A stretch of 64,000 nt of DNA from Oxobacter pfennigii. GTDB taxonomy: Bacteria > Bacillota > Clostridia > Clostridiales > Oxobacteraceae. Below are positions 8,995 through 16,494 of this stretch, one piece after another (within the stretch, counting starts at the first letter, position 1; the number at the start of each line of letters is the position of its first letter). Both the position numbers and the translations under genes were made by a program. The stretch covers positions 53,574 to 117,573 of the forward strand of contig NZ_LKET01000041.1 of assembly GCF_001317355.1 (NCBI RefSeq), in the 5' to 3' direction. Below the pieces are notes generated by a model that did no database searches, was not told the origin of the DNA, and saw only the letters and a list, made by a program, of their open reading frames with translations.

Positions 8995-9477
8995 TCATTG
9001 TGTGAGCTTCCAGTAATGCTCCGACATGCCGCTGATGCTGACCTTCATTGGAATCTGAATTTCCACCGGGGGCGCAAAGGACGGCGTGAAAATAGTGAAC
9101 GAATAGCTGTAGGTCATTGTAACGGTGAAAGTATCCCGTAGCTGGATTTTCTGTCCGTCGCAATACTCCACATCCTCAACGGTCATATCCGGGGAAAGCC
9201 CCGTCTGCTGTTTGAGGCGGTAGAAAACATCGTTGGCCCGGTCGGAAACCTGCCCTTCCAGCTCTACCACCCGTACCACGCGGCGGCAGATATGGTTGAG
9301 ATTTAAGTAGGTGGTAAAGACGCTAAGAAAAGAAATGACGGTAAGCATCAGCGTAATCACCACAAGGGTTTTCACCATCAGGTCAAAGTAACTGCTTCCG
9401 CTCTGGTTGGTAAGCAGCTTTCTAAAAGGCAAAGGGGGAGAAAATCTCCCCCTCATGCCCCGGTGCTTCTTGTTCAT
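8995..9477 (-). CDS. TadE/DUF4320-like pseudopilin
   Basis: About 160 residues. A short basic leader ending NQSG is followed by a hydrophobic helix (YFDLMVKTLVVITLMLTVIS) and a soluble region with the pattern NLNHICRRVVRVVELEG. This resembles the DUF4320/TadE-like minor pilins found in clostridial conjugative elements, though the family name is from memory. The ATG at 9477 has GGGAGG upstream, so the earlier in-frame starts were rejected. It lies between the major pilin-like genes and a second TadE-like gene, fitting a Tad pilus locus. Confidence 0.68.
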   Translation of the reverse strand: MNKKHRGMRGRFSPPLPFRKLLTNQSGSSYFDLMVKTLVVITLMLTVISFLSVFTTYLNLNHICRRVVRVVELEGQVSDRANDVFYRLKQQTGLSPDMTVEDVEYCDGQKIQLRDTFTVTMTYSYSFTIFTPSFAPPVEIQIPMKVSISGMSEHYWKLTQ

Positions 9478-9521
9478 AGGTTTTGCACCTCCCGTATAAG
9501 CTGATGTGCCTGCGGCTTTCA

Positions 9522-9731
9522 TTAACTTAACAGGCCGGTGATTTTGCTGACAATACTATTCCAAATGCTTGTAATGGAACTCTGATAGAGTGTCATAAAG
9601 ACCGCGCCCACCACGACAACCACCAGCACCACAATGAGCCAGCCTGTCATCTGGTCGCCGGAACGGTTTGTTAATACGCTTTGAGCTTTCATAGCCGCCA
9701 TATTCATTTTGTTTTTCAGGGTTTTCATCAT
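9522..9731 (-). CDS. Flp-type pilin-like small protein, copy 1
   Basis: A 69-residue protein with a basic N-terminus, the motif NRSGD, then the segment QMTGWLIVVLVVVVVGAVF and a short polar tail ending in ITGLLS. It is the most downstream of four tandem paralogues. Size and layout match small type IVb (Flp) pilins and the small proteins of unknown function at this position in related elements (I recall DUF6133, unverified). Cleavage after the Gly by the A24 peptidase is predicted. The ATG is taken after GGAGGTATTTGATT. Confidence 0.7.
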   Translation of the reverse strand: MMKTLKNKMNMAAMKAQSVLTNRSGDQMTGWLIVVLVVVVVGAVFMTLYQSSITSIWNSIVSKITGLLS

Positions 9732-9771
9732 AATCAAATACCTCCATAATTTTTATTTTGGGTTCAAAGGG

Positions 9772-9796
9772 ACTTCGGGCCAACTTGGCCCGAAGT
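9772..9796. repeat. 25-bp palindrome, copy 5
   Basis: Perfect consensus between pilin-like copies 2 and 1, part of the 327-bp tandem unit. Confidence 0.92.
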
Positions 9797-9848
9797 GCAA
9801 CCGGAAGGAAGCCGCGCCCCCTCCCGGTTTACAGAGGCCGTCAGGGCT

Positions 9849-10058
9849 TTAATTCAGCAGGTTGGTAATCTTTGCAACAATGCTGTTCCAAATTTGTGTG
9901 ATGGAACTCTGGTAGAGCGTCATAAACACAGCGCCCACCACAACGACAATCAAAACGACAATGAGCCAGCCCGTCATCTGGTCGCCGGAGCGGTTCGTCA
10001 ATACGGTGTGGGCTTTCACAGCCGCCATCTGCATTTTGTTTTTCAGGGTTTTCATCAT
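9849..10058 (-). CDS. Flp-type pilin-like small protein, copy 2
   Basis: A 69-residue paralogue of the neighbouring genes with the same NRSGDQMTGWLIVVL core. It differs mainly in the tail (ITNLLN). Gene, ribosome binding site and upstream palindrome form a 327-bp unit repeated from the previous copy, which indicates tandem duplication. It is nearly identical in sequence to copy 3. Confidence 0.7.
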   Translation of the reverse strand: MMKTLKNKMQMAAVKAHTVLTNRSGDQMTGWLIVVLIVVVVGAVFMTLYQSSITQIWNSIVAKITNLLN

Positions 10059-10098
10059 AATCAAATACCTCCATAATTTTTATTTTGGGTTTCAAGGG

Positions 10099-10123
10099 AC
10101 TTCGGGCCAACTTGGCCCGAAGT
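10099..10123. repeat. 25-bp palindrome, copy 6
   Basis: Perfect consensus between pilin-like copies 3 and 2, 327 bp from copy 5. Confidence 0.92.
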
Positions 10124-10174
10124 AGGCCGGGAGAGAGCCGCGCCCCCTCCCGGATTACACAGGCCGTCAGGGCC

Positions 10175-10384
10175 TTACTTCAAAAGGTTGGTGATCTTTG
10201 CAACAATGCTGTTCCAAATCTGCGTAATGGAACTCTGGTACAGTGTCATAAAGATCGCGCCTACTACAACGACAATCAAAACCACAATGAGCCAGCCTGT
10301 CATCTGGTCGCCAGAGCGGTTCGTCAATGCGCTGTGGGCTTTCACAGCCGCCATCTGCATTTTGTTTTTCAGGGTTTTCACCAT
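10175..10384 (-). CDS. Flp-type pilin-like small protein, copy 3
   Basis: A 69-residue paralogue with the NRSGDQMTGWLIVVL core and tail ITNLLK. It starts at an ATG after GGAGGTATTGATT. The distance to copy 2 is 326 bp, so it is part of the same tandem array. A palindrome with one arm mismatch (10426-10450) precedes its ribosome binding site. Confidence 0.7.
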   Translation of the reverse strand: MVKTLKNKMQMAAVKAHSALTNRSGDQMTGWLIVVLIVVVVGAIFMTLYQSSITQIWNSIVAKITNLLK

Positions 10385-10425
10385 AATCAATACCTCCATA
10401 ATTTTTATTTTGGATTTCAAAAGGG

Positions 10426-10450
10426 ACTTCGGGACAACTTGGCCCGAAGT
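10426..10450. repeat. 25-bp palindrome, copy 7
   Basis: One arm mismatch (GGGAC). Lies between pilin-like copies 4 and 3, 327 bp from copy 6. Confidence 0.88.
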
Positions 10451-10508
10451 GAAAGCGGGTAAAGAAAAAGGAGAAGCCTATGCTTCTCCCGTGTGCCTGT
10501 GACCTGTG

Positions 10509-10706
10509 TTAGCTCAAAAGGCCCGTGATTTTGTCCACAATGCTGTTCCAGATGCTTGTGATGGAACCCTGATAGAGCGTCATAAAGACAGCGCCTACCA
10601 CGACTACCACCAGCACCACGATCAGCCAGCCTGTCATCTGGTCGCCGAACGGATTTGCCAGCGCGGCTTTTGATCTCAAAAGAGCGTTCGACATGTGTTT
10701 TCTCAT
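10509..10706 (-). CDS. Flp-type pilin-like small protein, copy 4
   Basis: A 65-residue diverged paralogue with NPFGDQMTGWLIVVL in place of NRSGDQM and a different leader (RKHMSNALLRSKAALAN). It is first in the array in transcription order and has no palindrome upstream. Two starts are possible: ATG 10706 after AAAGGAG, or an extension to about 10760 after GGAGG. I favour the shorter form because it matches the paralogues. Confidence 0.66.
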   Translation of the reverse strand: MRKHMSNALLRSKAALANPFGDQMTGWLIVVLVVVVVGAVFMTLYQGSITSIWNSIVDKITGLLS

Positions 10707-10813
10707 GGAATGGATTCTCCTTTCTTTGAAATGGGTGATTGCGGTGTTGTTCTGTAACATGGTCATACCTCCGTAAAATTTATTTTGAAAAGGGGCATTA
10801 CCCCGTTTTCACA

Positions 10814-11719
10814 TTAAAAAAGCCCACCCATTGAGCGGATCAGGTGGGAGCCGATGACATAAAGCAGACTGGCAATCGTCACGCCTACAAGGGGGATGGA
10901 GGCGATTTTTACCCTGCGGGGCAGGCTGTCCAGCTTTTTCCGCATGGCCTCCTTTGCCTTGATGTCCATATCCTGCGCGAGATACGAAAGGGCTTCACCT
11001 TGATGCTCCCCACGGTGCAGGCCGATCAGCGCGTTTACCAAAAAGGAAACATCCGTCAGGCCAAGACGCTCGTTGAAATTCCGCAGGGCGGTTTCAATGT
11101 CCTTTGCTTTCATTTCCACAATCAGGATTGCAACGTCCTCTTTGAACGCTTCGCTTGCGACGCGCAGGTAATCCTCAAAAATCTGGATTAAATCCACCTG
11201 TACGGTGCTTTGGCTTCCGTCATGGCGGTTATCCTCCAGCCGGTACAGGATGGAACGGACAAAGCCTGGAAGCTCCATTTCAATGCGCTTCTTTTTCTCC
11301 TTTAACTGGTCTTTTAAGTCGGTTGTAAAATGCCGGTATATCAGGAGAGCAAAAAGCAGAATGAGGGGAGCAAGGTTCGGCGCTCCGAGAATGACAAACA
11401 AAAGCGCAAGAGGGAGGGTAAACAAAGCGCACAGAATGGCCCTGGCCTGATACTCCTTGGGGGTAAGCGCCGATCCTCCGCGCCGGAGCATGGAGGCCAT
11501 TTGCGCCTCTTTCACCGGGTCAAGGGGAATCAGCCGGGAAACAGGCTTTGCAAGGGGCATAATCACGCGGTTTAGCAAGCGTCTGCCCGGTGTTTCCCTT
11601 TCCTTTTGAAGATGCTTGAGGTTCTTTTTCATACTCCGCTTCGGGATTTTCAAAAGCTGTCTGTACAGTAAAACACCTGCCGCAGTCAGCAGGATAAAAA
11701 TGATCACTTGGTAAAACAA
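10814..11719 (-). CDS. tadC: TadC-like type II secretion F-domain protein
   Basis: About 301 residues with hydrophobic segments at the N-terminus (FYQVIIFILLTAAGVLL), the middle (ILCALFTLPLALLFVILG) and the C-terminus, and a cytoplasmic T2SSF domain between them. With TadB it would form the inner-membrane platform of the Tad pilus. The longer open frame is rejected. A TTG at 11719 is preceded by AGGAGG with suitable spacing, 12 nt after the TadB stop. Confidence 0.85.
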   Translation of the reverse strand: MFYQVIIFILLTAAGVLLYRQLLKIPKRSMKKNLKHLQKERETPGRRLLNRVIMPLAKPVSRLIPLDPVKEAQMASMLRRGGSALTPKEYQARAILCALFTLPLALLFVILGAPNLAPLILLFALLIYRHFTTDLKDQLKEKKKRIEMELPGFVRSILYRLEDNRHDGSQSTVQVDLIQIFEDYLRVASEAFKEDVAILIVEMKAKDIETALRNFNERLGLTDVSFLVNALIGLHRGEHQGEALSYLAQDMDIKAKEAMRKKLDSLPRRVKIASIPLVGVTIASLLYVIGSHLIRSMGGLF

Positions 11720-11730
11720 GGGCGTTCCTC

Positions 11731-12645
11731 CTATCGGTTGGACGGCTTCGTTGCCTTCATCACATAAAAAGCCGTGGCAAGAGCCGTCACCATCATCAGA
11801 ATAATCAGCAGCTTCCCGACAGCGGTATGGGTCAGGAGAAAAAACCATTCCTTGTTTGCAAAACGCATCATGGGAATAATCGAAAACATAAGCCCCGCCG
11901 TCAGCAGATAGTCCCGCCATACCCGAACCATCATGCCGTCGCTTTCCACCTGCATGGACTTGGCATCGTTCATGGCTTTGACAATGGGGAACAAGGCAAA
12001 TTTGAGCCGCCTGTCCTGATGGCAGAGTATCAGGGTCTTTACCCATTCGCTAAAGTAGTGGTTTTTGATTTTTGCGGACAGGCGGTAAAGCCCATGCTCC
12101 ACGTTGGGATTAATCAGCCGGATTTCCGATACAAACTCGTCAAAGGGTGTCGGTGTTCTTAAATGCACCGGGATATAACGGTTCTTTTCCTCTACATAAA
12201 GCTCTACCGCCCTGATAATGTCATCGTTTCCAGCATAGGCGTTGGTGATAATGGACATGGTATTTTCCAGCCCCTCGATTTCCTCCCGCGCCGCCGCAGA
12301 GCTTTTCACCGTCAGGTAAAAGTACGGAGCCGGAAGGACACAGGCTGCCATGACCGCCGCCAGCCCCGCATTGGTAAAGAGTAGAAGCCCGGCAAGAAAC
12401 CCGCCGGATGCCGATACAATCAGCAGAATTAAAAATTTCTTCTTACTGCACCGGGTCTGCCGGAACAGAGTGGCAAAATGCAGGACAATCCGTTCCGTGA
12501 TCTTCAGCTTGGTTCCCGCCAAAATCAGGCGGCGTTTTTTTAAAGGATTTTCCACGATGGAAAAGGGATTCAGCCGAAACAGCAAAAGCAGGGCAATGCT
12601 GGTCAGGAGGAATACGGCGGTAAGGGTACAGGGTATCAGGTTCAT
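11731..12645 (-). CDS. tadB: TadB-like type II secretion F-domain protein
   Basis: A 304-residue platform protein. Membrane segments lie at residues 5-24, at about 75-115 as a pair, and near the C-terminus, with a helical cytoplasmic F domain from about 120 to 240. It overlaps the TadA stop by 4 bp (ATGA) and is followed by TadC, the canonical order tadA-tadB-tadC. In the family it couples the TadA ATPase to pilin extraction from the membrane. Confidence 0.86.
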   Translation of the reverse strand: MNLIPCTLTAVFLLTSIALLLLFRLNPFSIVENPLKKRRLILAGTKLKITERIVLHFATLFRQTRCSKKKFLILLIVSASGGFLAGLLLFTNAGLAAVMAACVLPAPYFYLTVKSSAAAREEIEGLENTMSIITNAYAGNDDIIRAVELYVEEKNRYIPVHLRTPTPFDEFVSEIRLINPNVEHGLYRLSAKIKNHYFSEWVKTLILCHQDRRLKFALFPIVKAMNDAKSMQVESDGMMVRVWRDYLLTAGLMFSIIPMMRFANKEWFFLLTHTAVGKLLIILMMVTALATAFYVMKATKPSNR

Positions 12646-14030
12646 GCCGCGCCTCCTTCCGTGAAGCGGCGAATCTCCCTTTCGGGAACGCCGCCGATTA
12701 ACAGCCGTTCGGCAAGAGCCGCAGAAATGTTTCCCATGCGGCGGTGACTGCCGACCACCTTTGTAATCCGGCCCTCCGTATCTCTTTCGTAGCGGTCAAC
12801 CGCATATTGGAACAGAGTGCTTCCAGTGACTTCGCCATTTTGTACTCCCGTGGCCTCAAACACTTCCATGTATTTGCGGGACTTATCGGGTAACTGCCGT
12901 TTGAACACCATGACGGGAAAGGCTTCCACAATGTTTTTTAATAACCGTTCCTCGGAAAGTGAAGTTCCGGCCTCTAAGCACATGGTCAAAATACGGTCAT
13001 AGGCCGTCCGGGCGCTGTTGGCGTGTAAGGTGCTGACAACGGTATGCCCGGTACGTCCGGCTTCCTGAACTGTCAACGCCTCTTTTCCTCTCATTTCCGC
13101 AGGTACAAGAATTTCCGGGTGGAGCCGCAGGGAGAGCTTCAATAAATCCAGCATGGTAACGGCGTTCGGTTCCTCTTTGGTTAATAGGTGAACGACATCG
13201 TTTATCATCACGCCGTTTTCGTCATACCGCGCCAGCGACAATTCGCGGGTATCCTCAATGGTGACAATCCGCTTGTCATTAGGGACACAGCTTAGAACAT
13301 AGCCCATGTCGGCAGTTTTTCCGCTTCCCGTGGCTCCGGCAATGCCGATGGATACACCGTGATTGACACACATCGTCAGAAAATCCAGTTCATCGGCGGT
13401 CGCGGTTTCCCATTCAATCAGGTTTTCCCTTGTAATCAGCAGGGGCTTTTGCTTTCGGATGGAAGCGATAGCCCCTGCATCCGGGTCAACGCAGGGGGTA
13501 ATGGCTCCCGACATACGGATGCCTTTGGCAATGAAGCTGTCCCCAAGGGGCTTGGAACCGTCCAGAATGACATTTCCGAAGCGGCTCATTTTCCGCACGA
13601 TATTCGCACAGGCTTCCGCGTTGCTGAAGGTTTCCTTCAGGCGTATTTTTTTGTCTCGGTAAAGTACCCAAACGCCCCCGGAGCCGTCAATGTTGATTTC
13701 CTCCGTGTCCGCATCCTGCAAATAGGGGGATAACAGGCCCATTCCGGCCATGTCGTAATAAACGGCATCCACCAGCTCAGAAATGTTGCGCAGGTCTTTG
13801 GCAACCAACTGTTCCTGATTTAAGTACCGTATGATCAGGTCTTTGAGCGTTCCTTCGGCCTCTTTGGAATACAGCACTTCGGCAAGCTCTGCGGAATGGT
13901 GCTTGGCAATCAGGCGTTGGAGCTTATCAAGAATTTCCCCGTAATCCTGCGCCGTATTGCTTTCCCCGCTGTCAGAGCGCCGTTTGTTGGCGCGGTAAAT
14001 CAGGTCGTTTACAGAAAACTTACCGCTCAT
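12642..14030 (-). CDS. tadA: TadA/CpaF pilus assembly ATPase
   Basis: This 462-residue secretion ATPase has an N-terminal domain (residues 1-200), Walker A GATGSGKT near residue 234, a Walker B/Asp-box region EILVPAEMRG near 312 and the His box TGHTVVSTLHANS near 332. These are the diagnostic blocks of the CpaF/VirB11 family. It powers pilus assembly and perhaps retraction. It overlaps the genes on both sides by 4 bp, so stoichiometric coupled translation is likely. Confidence 0.94.
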   Translation of the reverse strand: MSGKFSVNDLIYRANKRRSDSGESNTAQDYGEILDKLQRLIAKHHSAELAEVLYSKEAEGTLKDLIIRYLNQEQLVAKDLRNISELVDAVYYDMAGMGLLSPYLQDADTEEINIDGSGGVWVLYRDKKIRLKETFSNAEACANIVRKMSRFGNVILDGSKPLGDSFIAKGIRMSGAITPCVDPDAGAIASIRKQKPLLITRENLIEWETATADELDFLTMCVNHGVSIGIAGATGSGKTADMGYVLSCVPNDKRIVTIEDTRELSLARYDENGVMINDVVHLLTKEEPNAVTMLDLLKLSLRLHPEILVPAEMRGKEALTVQEAGRTGHTVVSTLHANSARTAYDRILTMCLEAGTSLSEERLLKNIVEAFPVMVFKRQLPDKSRKYMEVFEATGVQNGEVTGSTLFQYAVDRYERDTEGRITKVVGSHRRMGNISAALAERLLIGGVPEREIRRFTEGGAA

Positions 14031-14764
14031 GCCTTACCACCTCCGCAGATTTTCCCGGCGATTTGCTCCGTCACTCTGCCGTAGCGTCTGCATGGGCGGT
14101 CACTGGCAAAATACAGAGGGGTTCCCGCGTTTTCCAACTCGGACGCGCTTTTGATATAGGGAAGCTCACAGTAAAACGGCAACGGCATCCTGCCCTGATA
14201 GGTTTGGGGGTCAAACTCACCATTGGGAGCCAGTATAATATGTTTCTGCTTTTCCGTGATATGAAGCTCCTGCATGAAGTCCGAAACGCCACTGTACCAC
14301 ATCTGTGCTGCGATAGACGGCCTGTGCAGGGTGAAAATGGTGTCAGAGAGCCACAGCCCCACGTCGGAAACCGGATTGTTAATCTGACTGGCTCCGTCGA
14401 TAATCAGGATGTCAAACACAAGGGAAGCGGCATGAATGAGCTGTTCCGTTTCTTCGAGTGTCACGGTTTCAGAAAGCATCCCGGAATAGGCGGTAGGCAC
14501 GGACAGGAAAAACAGGTTCTTGCTTTCCGTGTACTCTGAAAACCGTTCCCCGATGTTGGGGCTTTTTTCCCGGAGTGCCTCAAAGATGCCTTTTTCTTCG
14601 GGAACGCTCTGGCCGAAAAAGGTCTGCAATTCCCCGTAGGTGAGATTGGAGGAAATGAGGCCCACCAGTTTATTCCTCTTGGAAAGGGCGCAGGCAAGGC
14701 TGACCGCAAAGGTGGTTTTGCCGCTGTGCTTGCCGCCCCAAACGGTATAGATTTTACTGCTCAT
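14027..14764 (-). CDS. cpaE: CpaE/TadZ-like P-loop ATPase
   Basis: A protein of about 245 residues of the ParA/MinD-like fold with a deviant Walker A, GGKHSGKTT, at residue 11 and a Walker B-like FDILIIDGAS near 120. In Tad systems CpaE/TadZ localises the assembly machine at the pole. The position between CpaB and TadA supports that assignment rather than a plasmid partition ATPase. The ATG at 14764 follows GGGGGGTG, and two upstream in-frame codons (TTG TTC) are rejected. Confidence 0.82.
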   Translation of the reverse strand: MSSKIYTVWGGKHSGKTTFAVSLACALSKRNKLVGLISSNLTYGELQTFFGQSVPEEKGIFEALREKSPNIGERFSEYTESKNLFFLSVPTAYSGMLSETVTLEETEQLIHAASLVFDILIIDGASQINNPVSDVGLWLSDTIFTLHRPSIAAQMWYSGVSDFMQELHITEKQKHIILAPNGEFDPQTYQGRMPLPFYCELPYIKSASELENAGTPLYFASDRPCRRYGRVTEQIAGKICGGGKA

Positions 14765-15467
14765 GAACAATCACCCCCCGTTCCTCGAAAATAAGATGCA
14801 ATTTGCCGGTATATTCGGCTTCAATGAGCCTTTCGGCCTGTGCCTCCGTTACAATGAGCGTGACCGCCTTTGCTACCGGATCACTGGAACCGGACTGGCT
14901 TTCCTCTAACTGCTCCCGCATTTCGGCGGTATCCTGTGTCTTGGCGTTTTCTACGCTATATACCGTGAGGCTTTTTAGTTCTGGATAAAGAATGACCTGC
15001 GGGGACGAATCCTGCCCGTCTGCCGTACTTTCCAAAAAGACGGCTACGGTGACAACATCCCCCGCCAGCAGATGGGAGGAAAGCCCCGCGGCAATACTTG
15101 GAACACTGACGGTAACAAGCCGCTGATTGTTTTTCACAATACGGTCAAGCAGGGCATCGGCAAGGTAATCGCCTACCTTTTGGGGGAAGAAATAATCCCC
15201 TTTGGCAACGGCGGTCTGCGCTACCTTGCCGATCAGTTGTGCCTTGTCGTTTATCACGCCCTCCGGCAAGCCGTAGCTGCCAACCTCTACACTGACAAGC
15301 TGGTTTTCCGTAAGCTCCGTACCTGCCGGAATGTCCTCTGCGGCCCGTAAGACTGTGACCGTTGCGCTCTTCTCCGCATAGAAGCGCGGCAAAAGTAAAA
15401 AGGACACAGCCGCCGCCAGAATAAGGCAGAGGGCGCTTAAAAAGATACGATTTTTGAGTAGCTTCAA
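14754..15467 (-). CDS. cpaB: CpaB/RcpC-like pilus assembly protein with SAF domain
   Basis: This 237-residue protein has an N-terminal membrane anchor (FLSALCLILAAAVSFLLLP), an SAF domain (residues 37-105, AAEDIPAGTELTENQLV) and an RcpC-like C-terminal region. In Tad systems CpaB is an envelope protein linking the platform to the cell exterior. It is the first gene of the pilus unit and starts at TTG, 11 nt after GGAGG. A palindrome copy (15500-15524) lies just upstream of its ribosome binding site. Confidence 0.85.
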   Translation of the reverse strand: MKLLKNRIFLSALCLILAAAVSFLLLPRFYAEKSATVTVLRAAEDIPAGTELTENQLVSVEVGSYGLPEGVINDKAQLIGKVAQTAVAKGDYFFPQKVGDYLADALLDRIVKNNQRLVTVSVPSIAAGLSSHLLAGDVVTVAVFLESTADGQDSSPQVILYPELKSLTVYSVENAKTQDTAEMREQLEESQSGSSDPVAKAVTLIVTEAQAERLIEAEYTGKLHLIFEERGVIVHEQ

Positions 15468-15499
15468 ATGGTTTGGTTCCTCCTTTCGGATAAAATGGC

Positions 15500-15524
15500 A
15501 CTTCGGGCCAAGTTGGCCCGAAGT
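15500..15524. repeat. 25-bp palindrome, copy 8
   Basis: Perfect consensus, 3 nt after the stop of the hypothetical gene 15528-15923 and just before the cpaB ribosome binding site. Confidence 0.92.
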
Positions 15525-15527
15525 GGA

Positions 15528-15923
15528 TTAACGTTCGACGCTGTGAACCGGAACGCTCTGCCGGGCTGGGGCTTTTTCAAGCCCGGCCTGACGCGCCCGC
15601 CAATAGTCCGGGTTATACTCCCGGATGGACTTGTTGATGTTTTCCTCAAAGGCCGCTTTGTCCTTGATGCGGTCAGGAACACTCCACAGCTTTTTATCCA
15701 AAAGCTCCCGCAGAACAACGCTTTCCTGACAATCTTCCTCAAAGCAGAGATAGCCGCCCTGCTTAAAGCCGCATTTTTGAGCCGCGTGGGAAAGCAGAGC
15801 CGAAACCTCTTTGGAAACCAGCGTCCCGCCGTGGCTGGCGGTGCTGACAAGGAACACGCCGGGGCAAAGCACATCACAGGTTTGTACCTTTCCCCACGGT
15901 GAATTTTCGGGGTTATGAAACAT
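15528..15923 (-). CDS. hypothetical protein of the transfer region (DUF7007-like)
   Basis: A 131-residue soluble protein with no signal peptide. The core SPWGKVQTCDVLCPGVFLVS-TASHGG and a Glu/Asp-rich FEEDCQESVV resemble a domain I recall as DUF7007, found on mobile elements. This is unverified and I assign no function. The ATG follows AAGGAGG with good spacing. Both the stop and the ribosome binding site are next to palindrome copies (15500-15524 and 15952-15976). Confidence 0.55.
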   Translation of the reverse strand: MFHNPENSPWGKVQTCDVLCPGVFLVSTASHGGTLVSKEVSALLSHAAQKCGFKQGGYLCFEEDCQESVVLRELLDKKLWSVPDRIKDKAAFEENINKSIREYNPDYWRARQAGLEKAPARQSVPVHSVER

Positions 15924-15951
15924 TCATTTCCTCCTTCCCGGTAATAACAGG

Positions 15952-15976
15952 ACTTCGGGCCAAGTTGGCCCGAAGT
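15952..15976. repeat. 25-bp palindrome, copy 9
   Basis: Perfect consensus, overlapping the last base of the SpoVG-family stop codon. Confidence 0.92.
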
Positions 15977-16446
15977 CACCGTTCCGCATTTTTTGTTTTA
16001 CTGGTTTTTGCAGGGGCCGGACGGGCGGCGTTTTCTTTTGCCGCCTGTTTGGCTCCCTCGGCAAGCTGTTCAGGAATAGACTTTTTTTCCGGGGCAGCAA
16101 CAGCGGCGGCACGGGTCTGCAATTTTTCAACCTCCGCACGGTAAGCCGTTGTCACCGCCTCGGTAAGCTCCGCACGAAATTCCTTGGTAATGGGCCGGGC
16201 GGTGTCCCGGTAGCCGGTCTTGCTGTTCCTATCCGGCTTGCTCGGCATCCCTACAAAAATGCCCTTTTCACTCTGCAACACCTTAAAATCATCAATCACA
16301 AAACTGTCATTGATTTTAAGGCTTGCAAAGCCTACAAGATTTCCCTTCGGTTCAATGGGCCGGACAGAAACCTCCAGCTTGACCGGAAGGATGGGGGCGG
16401 CCTCCTGTTCCGGGGCCTGCCCGGTTGTGGTTTTTTCGTTACTCAT
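15976..16446 (-). CDS. SpoVG family protein on the conjugative element
   Basis: 156 residues. Positions about 25-75 (VSVRPIEPKGNLVGFASLKI...FVIDDFKVL) match the SpoVG fold, followed by an Ala/Lys-rich tail. SpoVG is an RNA- and DNA-binding regulator in Firmicutes, and element-borne copies are common next to transfer genes. Their role is not established. The ATG at 16446 follows AAAGGAG. A longer frame that reads through the palindrome as LARS is rejected. Confidence 0.8.
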   Translation of the reverse strand: MSNEKTTTGQAPEQEAAPILPVKLEVSVRPIEPKGNLVGFASLKINDSFVIDDFKVLQSEKGIFVGMPSKPDRNSKTGYRDTARPITKEFRAELTEAVTTAYRAEVEKLQTRAAAVAAPEKKSIPEQLAEGAKQAAKENAARPAPAKTSKTKNAER

Positions 16447-16467
16447 ATTGAAAATTTCTCCTTTCTC

Positions 16468-16492
16468 ACTTCGGGCCAACATGTCCCGAAGT
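16468..16492. repeat. 25-bp palindrome, copy 10
   Basis: One arm mismatch (GTCCC) and centre AACAT. Lies 2 nt after the TrbL-like stop. Confidence 0.88.
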
Positions 16493-16494
16493 CC

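Larger units (their letters stand above)
9522..10500. repeat. three-unit tandem repeat of about 327 bp
   Basis: Pilin-like gene, ribosome binding site and palindrome repeat with spacing 327 and 326-327 bp. The second and third units are nearly identical, so the duplication is recent or homogenised. Confidence 0.8.

Noticed and set aside
9522..10500. Regularly spaced repeats as a CRISPR array
   Set aside because: The units are 327 bp, each with an open reading frame and palindrome. Spacing and unit length do not fit CRISPR.
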